Shown here: positions 50,501 through 62,500 of the stretch, in pieces
Numbering within the stretch: position 1 is the stretch's first letter
Layout: the number at the start of each line of letters is the position of its first letter
NCBI RefSeq assembly: GCF_028858725.1
Contig: NC_084772.1
Coordinates: 13,213,048-13,277,047, forward strand
Length of the DNA: 64,000 nt
Direction of reading: 5' to 3'
Source: Colius striatus
Taxonomy: Eukaryota; Chordata; Aves; Coliiformes; Coliidae
Made by a program: the position numbers and the translations under genes
Notes under the pieces: generated by a model
Told to the model about the DNA's origin: nothing
Database searches by the model: none
Seen by the model: only the letters and a program-made list of their open reading frames with translations

Positions 50501-52692
50501 ACCCCATGACTTTTCACAGATTATGAGGAGGAAATCAAACATTGTCTATCTAAAATGTCAATAAAATTTGATTTGTAAAATTGGATTTTGTGTCTCTTTT
50601 AAACCTCAGCAAATATTAACTGGGGGAAAGCATGTAAAGTGATCATTACAAAACTATGGCGTAGGCTGTACATCTGCTGTAAAATAATGTTGCTAGAGCT
50701 TTATAATGATTTTGCTTACAGGCAGCTTCTCCTGTGTTTTTGTAGAAACAGGTGTGTACACATTTAGGTATAAGCAATCTTCAGACACTTCCAGAACAAC
50801 TTTTTCTTTTCTATTAGTAACATAGTCCGATGCCAACTGTCCTTTTATTTTGTCCTGCAGACACCTGAATAAATGAAAAGATAACAAGCAATAACTAAAA
50901 CCTCAAAGCCATGAAGCACAGCTTTATTGTACTTCCACAGCAAAGCAGGAACCAGAAAACATCTCTGGTACATGTCTAGACTGTTGGTGACAGAAAACAT
51001 AAAACACTACTTTTCACTTTTACTATATTTTCTTCCTTTGACCTGGCATTGACTAAATTCATAAAAGCAGGACACAGTGACATGCAGATACAATTTTGCT
51101 TGTTTCAAAAGACTGCAGAAATATACCTCCAAATACACATGGCTATAAATATCTCCAGTGAAAATGGGAATTATTTTACATCTTCAATAGCTTTCTGTAT
51201 TATAATGGTAGGTGTTAGGCTTGAGGCACTAAACAAGGGCGGTAGTATAAATGGAGAAGACACAGTATAGACTAGAATTGGTCTGCACTTCTTATGTGGC
51301 CTGTTAGGCATGTGACTGCATTTTTTTCATCTAATATTTTACCCCAGCATTTTCTCAGCTTCTTCCAGTTTCTCCTCCTAAGTTACATAGTTTCTAAACA
51401 TCACTAAGTAATGACCAAATGCTCCCCAAAAGAGAACATTGTTGGCAAAGCACTGGTCTGTATTAGATCATCACTGACACCTATTAGATAGCAGCTTCTA
51501 ATAAAAAGAGAAGCTTACAAAGCCATCTTTAGAAATGCATTATTACTAACAAGCGCAGTTAGTAACAAGATGGCTCCAAGAGCTTTATCTTGTGGATTTT
51601 GTTTGCTCTGTACATTAGTGTCCTCAAATTACATATAATACCAAATTATTAAACAAATCAGTGGTTTTGTCGCTGTCTTACATTGGTGGGTAGGAAGTGG
51701 CATCTCTGACACCTTTCCATGGCTCAGGTGGCTGGGGTTCAGAAAATCTCAGTTGTCCAACTGGAGGCTTAGCAAATGGAAGTCCCAAAAAGACATTTAC
51801 ACTCTTCTCAGCTGCATCTACTTTAAATTGGTACCCTCGGACTCTCCCATATTTGGTCACCACATCTGGTGGCTCTGCTGCTTGTCCTGTGGGATGTGAG
51901 CACAAAATCACATCATGGATAAGCAACTGCCATAGTTCTAAGAGCTTTAGCTAATCAAATACACATCTTTTGTCTGCTTAAACAATCTTTATACATCGTG
52001 TTTCAACAAACTCTAATGAGCATAGCTGACATTATTTCAGCTTTTGTTTAGAGTGGTTTCTACATATAATCTCCCTCAGGTATATTGTATCTATTGCCTT
52101 ACTACACACACACATTAGTACTTGCATATGGACTTTAATCCTTTTGATCCAGGTTGTTAGTTAAAAATCCAACAGATTGCTCTCATTGAGAGGCACTTCC
52201 TTTTTAGAAAAAGACCTGTGAATACACAAAATCCAGACCCTTGATAGTATGTTCAGCTGAAAGAAAAAGCTTCTAATATACCTGAAAACTGCCTGGCTAT
52301 ACAAATGCTGTCAATATTTGGCAAGATTCATGTTAAGATCAGTGTGAAAGATCTAAATACCAAATGTGGTACAGTGGCCTGCTCTGCCTCAGCAGCCAAG
52401 AGATTGGGACAGGAATTTAATTTCACTCTTTGCCAAAAATGCCAGTAAGACAAATGGCTGTAAATAGATCACAAAAAAGAAACTAAGAACTATTTGCTAT
52501 TGAGACTTAACTAGGTGCCCAGCTCCTCCAGTAAAGCTGGGGCTATGCTAGGTGAGTAAGCTGCACATCTGCTCTGTTTCCTAAAAGAAGGCACCTCAAA
52601 AAACCCCTCTGAGGCTTACCAATAGCTGCAAGTGTCGTGATCCCCACGATGAGAATCAAGGAGAGCTGCCACGGGTCCTTTCCAGTTGTCAT
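44536..52692 (-). CDS. CES2: CES2-like carboxylesterase (avian fatty acyl-CoA hydrolase type), 13 exons, complete
   Basis: A serine hydrolase of the ER lumen that cleaves esters and, in known bird relatives, medium-chain acyl thioesters. Exons: 52620-52692, 51682-51886, 50720-50864, 50162-50295, 49665-49818, 48667-48768, 47968-48072, 47162-47302, 46992-47078, 45860-46007, 45523-45654, 45139-45211, 44536-44710. They sum to 1674 bases, 557 aa, with consistent phases and GT-AG ends. Residues 1-25 are a hydrophobic signal peptide. The triad is Ser228 (GESAG), Glu346 (NNCEFGW) and His461 (ADHADE). The oxyanion loop is HGGAL at 147-151, the form found in human CES2 rather than HGGGL of CES1. C94 and C123 fit the first family disulfide. 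The protein ends HTDL, an ER-retention signal like HTEL of human CES2. The start is chosen as the only Met before the signal peptide, with A at -3 and a TATA box upstream. Subfamily assignment is less sure than family. Confidence 0.93.
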
Positions 52693-52730
52693 TTTGCAAG
52701 CTAGTCACACATTTACGTCTTCAGAGCGTT

Positions 52731-52740
52731 GCTTTTTATA
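52731..52740 (-). promoter_or_regulatory. TATA box of the CES2-like gene
   Basis: The minus strand reads TATAAAAAGC, ending 39 bases before the ATG at 52692. A start about 30 bases downstream would leave a leader of about 15-20 bases. Just upstream are GTTAAC and CTTAAC half-sites (about 52743-52764) that weakly resemble HNF1 sites, which would suit liver or gut expression; that part is inference. Unlike the other three promoters in the window, this one is AT-rich with no CpG island. Confidence 0.6.
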
Positions 52741-52764
52741 CTCTGTTAAGTATGAATGTTAACT

Positions 52765-55700
52765 CAAGGTAATCACTGATCAGGAAAAGCACTCCTCAGG
52801 CTGCTGGCCAACTCAGCTGCCCTGCCTGTAAGCCACTCCTGCGAGGACAGGGCACATAGCTCTGGGGCACAGCTGCGGGCAGGGAGCCTCCTACCTGTTC
52901 ATTCTGCTGCTGTAGCACTACCACCTTTCACATTGAAGCGAGAATTTCCTCATGCTGCACAGGGAGGAGATCAGGGAGGGATATACACTTTTACCTTGTC
53001 ACATCTGTTTACTTAATTTTGCCATTCATATCACAGTGTAAGGAACATATAATATAGGCACAAAGAGCAAAAACCAAAACAATACTCAGGAAGTAAAAGT
53101 TGAGAGATATACTTGCTGAAGTAAAAGTTGAGAAATTCTGCTTCTCACAAGAGAATACCTTCTGACAAATACTAGAAGAATCTTAGCTTTTCCTGCTGGG
53201 TGGATACTCCAACTGTCACGCAGTTCTTTGTGTTCAGGGATGTTTGTTTGGTGTCTAACACAACGAATGAGTTTTGCAACACTAAAGAGATTATTTTTCA
53301 GCTTTTGTAGTGCGGGAACAAAATTAAAGGATTTTGGTGGTACCTGTATATTCAGTGTCTCTGAAAAGTCAGCAGGGTTTATGGGATTCTGCATAAATTC
53401 CCATCCATCACTGGAACATGATATTAAAAAGAGGGAAGAGATAACTGAGTAGAAATAAGAGAATTTGTGCCCATGTTAACTAAGAGGTTGTGTTAGTTTG
53501 ATGGGTACTTTGGCCCCTGCCTTTTATTTTTTCTGGCAAGGCTCTGTAGCTCTTGCCCCAGAAAAGCTGTTTTGCAATTTTATATCACAAGAGTCCTCAG
53601 TCATCAGAGACAACACTTCTCTAGATTAATTTACTACTCGCACCTTTGTTTCTCAGCTAAGTGGGCCATAAAGACCCACAGTCTCTAAATTAATTGAGCA
53701 GATATACTATGCACACAGTCATCCTGTGTACTATGGCTGTGCTTGTGTACTTTACTCCACATCTTCCTAAGTATATCTGCACAGGTGATTTACAGCCCTT
53801 GTAGGTAAATCCCAGTCAACTTTAACCTGGCCTGCTTGGAGAGCAAAACATTGGCAGATAACTTCAAATGTACACATTCAGTACATGCTGCATATCTTAA
53901 ACATTTGCTCTGCTAATCAGGAGGCTCCTGAACTCTGTAGTCTGTGATGCAGCAGCTCCACTGCTAACAATGCCAATGTCATGCTAGTGTGCAGTCAGCT
54001 GCTCCTGAGCATACGGTTAGGGCACAGTACACACTGGCAAATGGGGTAACAGTATAAATTTCAGCCTCTAAGAGGATAGTGTGGACAGTAACTTCATTGC
54101 AGATTTTTTAAAGTTGTACAGATGTTCTCTGAGAAACTTGTTTTCTTATTTCTCAAGAGTGAAGTTTATGACGCTAAAGGTTAATGAAATGGCCCTGGGA
54201 TTAGTCTGCACTGTTATAACTGTACAGACTGTACTGTATTGATAGAGGTATGTCCTGTCAAATGCAGGGAATGGAAAGAAATCCCTGGGGTACGAGTGAT
54301 GGGCTTAAAGGTAGAAGGTTACTTAGCCTAAACTATGTGATAAAGGTCTCCTAGAAGCCAAGGGTAGAAGTACTGCTTAATAGTAAACTTTGCACTCCCA
54401 TTTACCTGTTTGAATGCTGTTGCAAATTCTCTCAGTGTCTCCACTTACCTTGGACTGTTTTTGGTTCTTGGCATGGGAAAACTGTTACCATGTGAGGTGG
54501 AATAACAAGAATCCCTGCTTGTGACTTGGGTTTCATCTTGATAGTCATGCATCACTCACCTCACTTGGAACCTGCAAACTGCAGGAATCCCTTGCTACAA
54601 AGCCAAATGCTGTGTACTTTGCTTGTTACTCTCTTGTTTTGCTGTAACATAGCTCTAATTACCTCCATAAACAATGTTTTCTATCCGATTTTACAAAACT
54701 CCATCCTTTCCCATTTTTCACCTCTTATTTTTCCCTTTCCTTTGCTATTCCAAGCTTTACTGTTCTCACTACTTGTCACAAGTACCCATTCTGCAAAATG
54801 TCTCAGCCCACGTCCCATCCCCAGTCCCACAGATGAGACCATTCTGAAAACACTTATCAGTGCAAACCACTTTCTGCAAACTCTGCCAATCTTTCTTATG
54901 ATCATAAATTAATAGTCTTTTAGATTCCTCCAACAGATTTACAACATGGCCTGGATGCTCTGCAAACTGGAATCTGGAGACAGTTCTACCTACCCAGCAA
55001 GTGGAATTTTTGAATCCCATTTGGCATTTCAGAGACAGCATTTTGCAGCTTGCCTTCAATCAGTGAATAAGCTATGTCAGCAATCAAGAAAAAACACACA
55101 ACCTTCCTTATGATGACCTTTGCCTCATTAATGCACTGCTGACTTTCTTGATTTCAATAGCTGAAAAACAGAGACAAATATCCCATTTATAGGCCCACAA
55201 TTGCTTAAGAGCTCACCATTACATTTTTCTTCAAGCATACAAGGTAGAAATGTTTAGAAATCTGCATTTAAAACTGGGTAAATTTAGGATTTTACTTGGC
55301 CCCTGGTGAGTACTCAATGAAGCTAAGGTGTATAAAACTTCAGAGCTAGAATCTATAACGCTACTGCTTGGACAGCTTTAACACTCTGTCTCTTTAGAAT
55401 GTGGTAATCTTACACCAGGGTGCTGCTGGCATGAGAGAGTATCAGAGCACTCACCCCTAAGTAGATAGAAGTAAAATCTTTTGACATTTTCCATTGTGAT
55501 TTATTTTTAGCACTGTGCCTGCATGTCAGAAGTCAGTTCTACTGCACTTTTCTGCAACATAAGCATATATTCTGTGCATATACATACAATGGTGCCTGTT
55601 TATCTCCTTTTAAAGGGAGTAGTATAGGACTTCAGTGGAATAGTAAGTGCAACAAAAATCTATCAAGATTATTTTGAGATTACATTCCTCTCACAAAACA

Positions 55701-56248
55701 CGTTAGCTAAAACAAAAGAGAGATAGATGCTTAGCAGGAATTCTCCTTTACCTGAACAGCAGTTGTGCTAACAATCTGACCCTACCTCCCAAGTTCTGAC
55801 TGGATAACAGAATTTGGCCAGAAAGATGTAGGAAATCCCATCCTATTTCTTCCAACAAAGTTATTCAGAAAGAAGGGATGGGCAGTTAGTTGCTGTAGGA
55901 CATTATTAGCTATGAACAATGTTAAATTCTTCCAACATTAATCCTTCTAGGGGAAACTAATTTAATAGAGGCTAAATTTAAAGGAAAAAAATGTGGGCAG
56001 TGGAGACTGTTTCTCCATTTTTCTAATATCTAAGACAAGTCTTAATCCCAGCACCATCATTATAAATTTTGTATCATTAGAAATACACTATCTCTGTTGT
56101 AAAATTGATTTACAAAGCAGAACATTCTTCAGTTTCTTTTTTTTTTTTCCCCTACAGAGGATATCTTTATATCTAAATCAGACCAAAACTTCTGTGCCAT
56201 CCTGAATACACTTGACATCAAAAGACAGTTTTTCTTGCATATTGAGTA
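52765..56248. other. spacer between the two carboxylesterase genes
   Basis: About 3.5 kb between the promoter of the complete esterase and the 3' end of the next one. Most of it shows nothing I can name. The one stretch with exon-like properties is at about 53086-53430 on the minus strand and is listed separately. I looked for further esterase exon relics here and saw none. Confidence 0.55.
53086..53418 (-). other. unassigned open frame with splice-like edges
   Basis: A minus-strand frame of about 110 codons, open from a TTCCAG acceptor-like site near 53419. It begins WEFMQNPINPADFSETLN and continues through LKNNLFSVAKLIRCVRH and SWSIHPAGKAKI to a stop at 53086. An ACAG|GTACCA donor-like site lies within it. 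The residue mix looks more protein-like than other open frames in the spacer, but I do not recognise the family and it is not a carboxylesterase segment. It may be a fragment of a decayed gene, an exon of an unrecognised transcript, or chance. Confidence 0.25.
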
Positions 56249-56254
56249 TTTATT
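56249..56254 (-). other. candidate polyadenylation signal of the right-hand carboxylesterase
   Basis: The minus strand reads AATAAA about 330 bases past the stop at 56584, with a U/GU-rich stretch after it. Another AATAAA lies at 56536-56541, only about 45 bases past the stop, and could give a very short 3'UTR. I cannot tell which is used. Confidence 0.4.
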
Positions 56255-56583
56255 GATTTCACTTTATGAAAACTATGCTACATTTTGTCTTCAGTCAAGG
56301 GGAAGTGACAGAAAAACCTGAGCAGTGGGGTAATCTGGTACCTCTATTTAATAAGTGAGGCTCCTGTTGTAGATGCAAATCCAGGAAAAGGTAAAGAGTG
56401 ACAAAAGAGAAATAGATCAATTTGACTTCTTACACCGAATAATTGAAAATATGACAACTCTGAAGAAAAGGTGAAAAGAAGGGAAATATAACTTTACTCT
56501 CAAATTTACCCTCAAAATTACTTTAAGTAATTGCTTTTATTATCCTAATTGTTTGCATATTTTGTGTATGTTTAGACTGTAAT

Positions 56584-59500
56584 TTATAACTCTGAATTAA
56601 CCTTCTTGCTTTCCATCCTTTTGTTATTTGTTTTTTGAAACACCTTTCTCCAGAAATCTACCTTCTTTTCTTTCAACTTCCTGCCTTTCATTTGTTTTAG
56701 ATTTATCTGTAAATATTCTTCATTTAGGTTGTAAGATGGCCATTCAACCAAACCCTCTCCATTAGGATTTCTGTAAAGAACAAGAAAAAAAATAGTGAAT
56801 GTCCTTTTCAGTCACCGGGGAATTCAGTTACAGTAGTTAAGACTGAATCCACTAAACAGTTAATTCACTATGGAGTCAGTGCAAGCCATTAATATGTGTC
56901 ATGAATCTCACAATTCTTACCCATTTCGAACAAAGTTAGCCCAGTACTTCATTAGAGTTCTACTAAGGTTCTTTTCTTCCTCTGTCGCTTCACCTGAGAG
57001 ACAAAATACAAATTACTATGTGTGGCAGACATCAAAATACTACAGAAGTAGCATTTCAGTCTCTGAATATGTTCTAACAACTCACTGATTACAACAGAGA
57101 CACTGTACCTGCAATATATTAGTAACACAGCAATCATCAAGAGAAAATTTCAGCACTCTTCATCAATGACATCAGTGTAATTACCTTCATTCTACAAATA
57201 GGGCAGTTGGGGTGTAAGGAAATTGGGTGACTTGTCTGTAGCTTTTCAGGAAACCAGAAGCAGAACTGAAAAAAGAACCCATGTGTCCTAAGTCCTGTTA
57301 CAACTCCAGGAATGGGACACATGGTTTACTTTCATCTCACTCTAGCTTTGTGGGACTGAAATTTTCCATATTATTCACAGCATGATTAGGCATTCTTCAC
57401 TCTAACATGACAATGTCAGTCCACGTCTCAACACTTCAAGAATATTCAATGACCTATAGTTACACATCCCCTCCACTGTATCAGCCAGGTGAAAGTAATT
57501 TTAGTGTGTTATGATTTAGAAATTCATCCCAACACATCAAGAAAAATATTTGCTATATAAAATCTCAGTAAATTAAATTTTAATCTCAGCAGATTCAGGC
57601 AAATAAAAAGAGAACTGTACTTTGTTTTCCAGTGTAGGATAATGTAAGTAAAAAAATAAATATCAAATATAAGCAAAATCAGAAGGCTCTAGTAACAGAT
57701 TAACAAACACTTTTATAACATAGCTGTATTGCTCCAAAGTTCAGTGGAGTAAAAGGAAATACTTTTATTTATGTAGGCTTTGAAACACTATAAACTATTG
57801 CATAAATTATAAAAAGGAAAGCAGAGATAAATGGTGAATTAACTTAAAATAATAATGTGTTTCTTTGTCAAAAGAAGAACTGCTCCTAATTTCCTTCATC
57901 GGAAAGAAAATATTCCATCCTGAGTATTATTGTTTTAGGCATATGCAAGTAAAGCAAATTGCTGGATTCATAATATTCCTGAGATTGTGGCACCTTTTAT
58001 CTAGTTGTTCAATGACCGACACATTCATTTGGACTGTAGCAACATGGGATTCTGCCTGAAGTAGCCAGAACTTTCAGAATCCCATGAGAATGGCCAAACT
58101 GACAAGGCAAAGACAACTTTGCAGGTCCACCCTTAATCTTTCCTCATTGTTTTGAAAGAAAATGTTTCAATATCAATTGAGTCACGAGAGAAAATAGTCT
58201 TTAGCTCGATCATTAGATCTTGCAGAAAATGAAACACTGTTCTAAGCTTTGCTCTGATCAACAAAACTGGAACACTACCTGCAAAAGAGACCCCCATTCT
58301 CTGGAGCCTAACAGCCCATAGGATTTCCTGGAAAGGAGGAGCCATTAGCTTAAACTCCTTAGGAAAGAAAGACAGACTAGATTGCCTGCTTCCAAAGCAC
58401 TCCACTAATCTGACCTTTCCTTCAATTTATTTTTCAAAGTTATTTGGCAAACTCATGAACAGTGCTGGTATAATAATAGTGATGCTTTCTAGCACGTGTC
58501 CTATTTGCTAAATATATGTCACATACAACATGTGTGACTTACTGTGCTTCAGAATCTTCAAGCTCTACATGATAAAGAATGGAGAGGATAGTAAACAGGT
58601 GTTAAACAATTTCTAACAGGAGAAAGCATTAAACTTTGGTCTCACTGTTAATATATGCAGTTTAGTCTGATTAAAACTGAAGTAGCATTACTAAACAGAA
58701 TAATAGCAGTGTTATGAGAGTAATGTGTAAGTGATCATTGAATGTTCTACTCCTTACTACGTAGCTGAATATCACCAGTCAGATATGGTCCTCCAAAGAC
58801 AAAGGCAACTTCATCTCCATGATCAGCTTTCACATACTCTGGTTTACTATCCCAGTATGCAGTGGGCCGATGCTGATATTCAAAGAAGTAGGTAGGAGCT
58901 CCAGACTCTAGAACGCAACACTTAGAGAATTAAAGAAGAGATCCATAAATTATGGCTGACATCAAATGTTTAAAATACTACTTTATATATGCCCAAAGTT
59001 TTATATTGGGCACATTTTAAATCTAATGTTACATTAAAATATGTATTTTTATTTTTAATTCAAAATTAAGAAGTCATAGCACTTATACACACACACAAAA
59101 AAGAGATTCACCTCAGGAAAACTTACAGAAAATAAAGTAGCATCAAAGTATTTTACAGTTCTGGGCATTTTGGCACAGGTTTGCCTACATTTAGATATGA
59201 GAAAACCTCCAGACTTCAGAGCTGCTGAATTCCCAAATAGCAGTGGGCCTGGTTGCTTTAATATGTTTCAATTTTTAAGCCTGCATACTTCAGGTTGCAA
59301 ACATTTATATGTGCTATTATGGTCTACTCTCAATATATTGTAAGCACATGTACAAGACTTTAGTACAAAGATAAAGGGAGACATACACTTGCTACACACA
59401 ATCCTGTAGACCTGTATCACTCTTAACTCCCATGTTCCCACTGGGAATCTCAAGAAGGGCTGCCTACAGATGACAGTTGTGTCTATGTCATTTGATCCAG

Positions 59501-62500
59501 CATGTAGTAAGGGGTTTGAATATCCCACTGGTGTTCATTAGCTCACCCCTGTAATAATTCAATGCTTCAATGGCTGGCATGACCATTCCTAAATCCCCTA
59601 GCAAATCCAGAAATTGGTCCCGTAGCTCAGCGGGATCGTCTGTGTTTCCTAGATATTCATCCACTATCATAGGCAGAAACTCTGATGGTATATCCTAAAA
59701 GAAAAAGTGGAAACATGAAACAAAAAAAATTATCACTCTCTGAATTAGCAACATGACATTAAAAATGTCATCTTTTAAACTTCAGAGATTTCACAAAGGC
59801 ACAAAGGTCCTAATAACCCATGTTAATGGGAAACCATGGTGGCAAATAAAACCTATTTGTATGTTTTTGTGGAGGAACAAACCCATCACCAGTTAAAACC
59901 GTACAGGAATCAACATAGATAAAGCAACTGCTGATAATACCCTTGGCTTCTGTCTTCCTCAGGAGAAAAGAGATGAGAATAACAAAAGTAAATTATCTGA
60001 GTCTTTGAAAGGTTTATGGACTATTAGACTGCAGTGCAAGACCAATGAGATCTTCAAACACAGCTTACACTTTAGTGTTAGAATTTGCTGCTTGAAAGAC
60101 ACGTTTCAAAACTAGGATTGCAAAATAACTACTTTAAAAGTTACATTTTAGTTAAACTATTGAAAATCCCTGGCATGAATCCCATCAAGTAGGTGACCAG
60201 CCATCAGATACCATAAAATTAGGGACACTATTACAGTAATCCTACATATAAATACATGAGATAAAAATGCTGGTTCAGAAGTCTAGACGGAAAAAGAATT
60301 TCCCCAAATCCCAGGTCTGACTCAATCCTGTTTCTCTGCAACTCCACACTCTGTAGTCCTGTCAACTTTGCTGGGAGTCTCCCCAAAGCAGAACTTCAAG
60401 TCTTGTAACATTATGACTGAACTAAGAAATGACAGAACATCAAATTTCACAAATCTGTTATATGCATTAAAAAGGAATTTAACTTCTCAGACTAGATCAG
60501 TGCAACAGTACTTACTGCCATTGGTAGTAAATTCTCTAAAGTTGAAGTGATTGATTTTTTATCTCCTATTTCCTTCAGACCTGGTATATTTGATGTCTGC
60601 ACAGAAAAAAAGTAACATTATTAATACCATTCAACTTCTCCAGTATTTTTAAATGAGAACATTATTCTACTTTATTCTTGTTCCTGGTATTTGTTTTTGA
60701 AGCATGATTATCATATGCAAAAATGCAGCATGATGCAACAGCTATCTTGAAAGCTTGTATATGCTGCAGTAAATGTTTCCTGGATGAAGGTTTCTACATA
60801 AATCACTCATACTAAGTAGTTTAGGCTTAGATCAATGCAGATCATTAATAAACTTGTAAGACTAGAAAACATGAGGTCAGAGTTTAAGCAAAAACCTTCT
60901 ATTTAGAAGGCCTATTCTGGTAAGGAAGGATCTTAAATGTTATTGGTAGCCTCTCTGTCTCTAGTCAGATTGTTTGAACCCTTTGAAGTAAGGATAAGGC
61001 GATGCTCCTCCCCTTCCAGAGCATTACATAGAACAACTCTTCTGACTGCAAAATTAACTAGAACACATTTATTTTACAGTTTTCTTCTTGGGCTCAGTAC
61101 CAGCACACTCCCAGAGACACACAGTTGCTACTCAGAATCAGAACAAGTGCTTTTACTACAGAGGTGAACGTGATTACTTAGGAAAGGAAGAGAGGACAAT
61201 GAAGAGAGGGGACACAAATCCACCTCCTGCTGTTCTTTGTACTGCGTAGCAGTTGTTCATTTTTTGGAGTTATCCTCATATAAGAAAGAACTTATGCATT
61301 GACAATAGGTGTGACACTTGCATTATCCCCATACTCTTTCCCCAGATGAGATTTTCATGCAATAGGCCTTCCCACATGGTAATAAGAAGCAATGGAGCAT
61401 TGATATAACCGGCAGTGAGAGACCTTAACGACGTACAGCGTAAGTTGTTAAAGGTGATCATTGTCACATTTTTAAACATTCTAGGTATCAATCCTGAATA
61501 CTACATGTTGAGGGGGAAGGACAGGTTTGATCTTTCTTTCAATAGTGACATCTTGACTGTTGTATTCTTTTTTCCTCTCTTTGTCTGGATAAGGAATTAA
61601 AATCTAAGGATAAGAAAATACTGCTTAAGGTTGACGTTCCAAGGATGTCCCTGCAGGATGAATCCTGTCTCACTGTCTTGTGACCAACTGGTTCTGGGTA
61701 ACAGAGTCATAATACAAGTAAAGTTTACCTTGTATACATTTCCAACAATGCAAAGCCTTTTCATCATACTTAAAAGGTGTCCTACCAGCAAATACCTACT
61801 TGGAGTTGCTTGCATCAGTTAACACAAACATTTTAAAAAATGAAAAACAGCCGTTAAATTACACTTCTAATATTCCAGCCAAATTCATTGTTGGTGACTC
61901 CTGTCAGAAACGGGACTGCAGTAAATTCTTTTCCAGACAATATTTCTACAGGTGACTTATGAAGAAATACACCATCCAAAACTAACGTTAGAAATGAGAT
62001 TTCCTGAAGGAGGAAAGAAAAAAAGACTAAATAATTTGTTAATAGTGTTTTCCATTTTTCCCTCTAATCATGTAATAAAATGACCACACTTAATGTTTCA
62101 AGTGCAAAAAAAGGCTTTAAGAAATCTGACTATCCACATACATTTTAACATAAACGTATAGTTTAGAATAAGACTTCAAAATCTAAGCCTGGCTGGTATG
62201 GAGTAATGTAATGGGTTCCTGACCCTGTGCTGTTTCTAACTGACATTAAAACATACATATGCTCAAGTCTTGCTCACAACTTCACAGGTGCTGTGACACT
62301 TCACTGAAAATTCTAAAGAGAAATTAAGTGAAATTATTTCAATATTTAGAGATTATCAACAAAATACTTTTATGATAAAAGTTAAGAAAAATGAACTTTG
62401 GAACAGGCCAAAGATGAACTCTGATCAGAGGCTGAGCCAAAGTTTTGCAAGTGTGCCATTAAAAAGATCTGTTATAACCAAAGTTTTACCTACCGTACTG

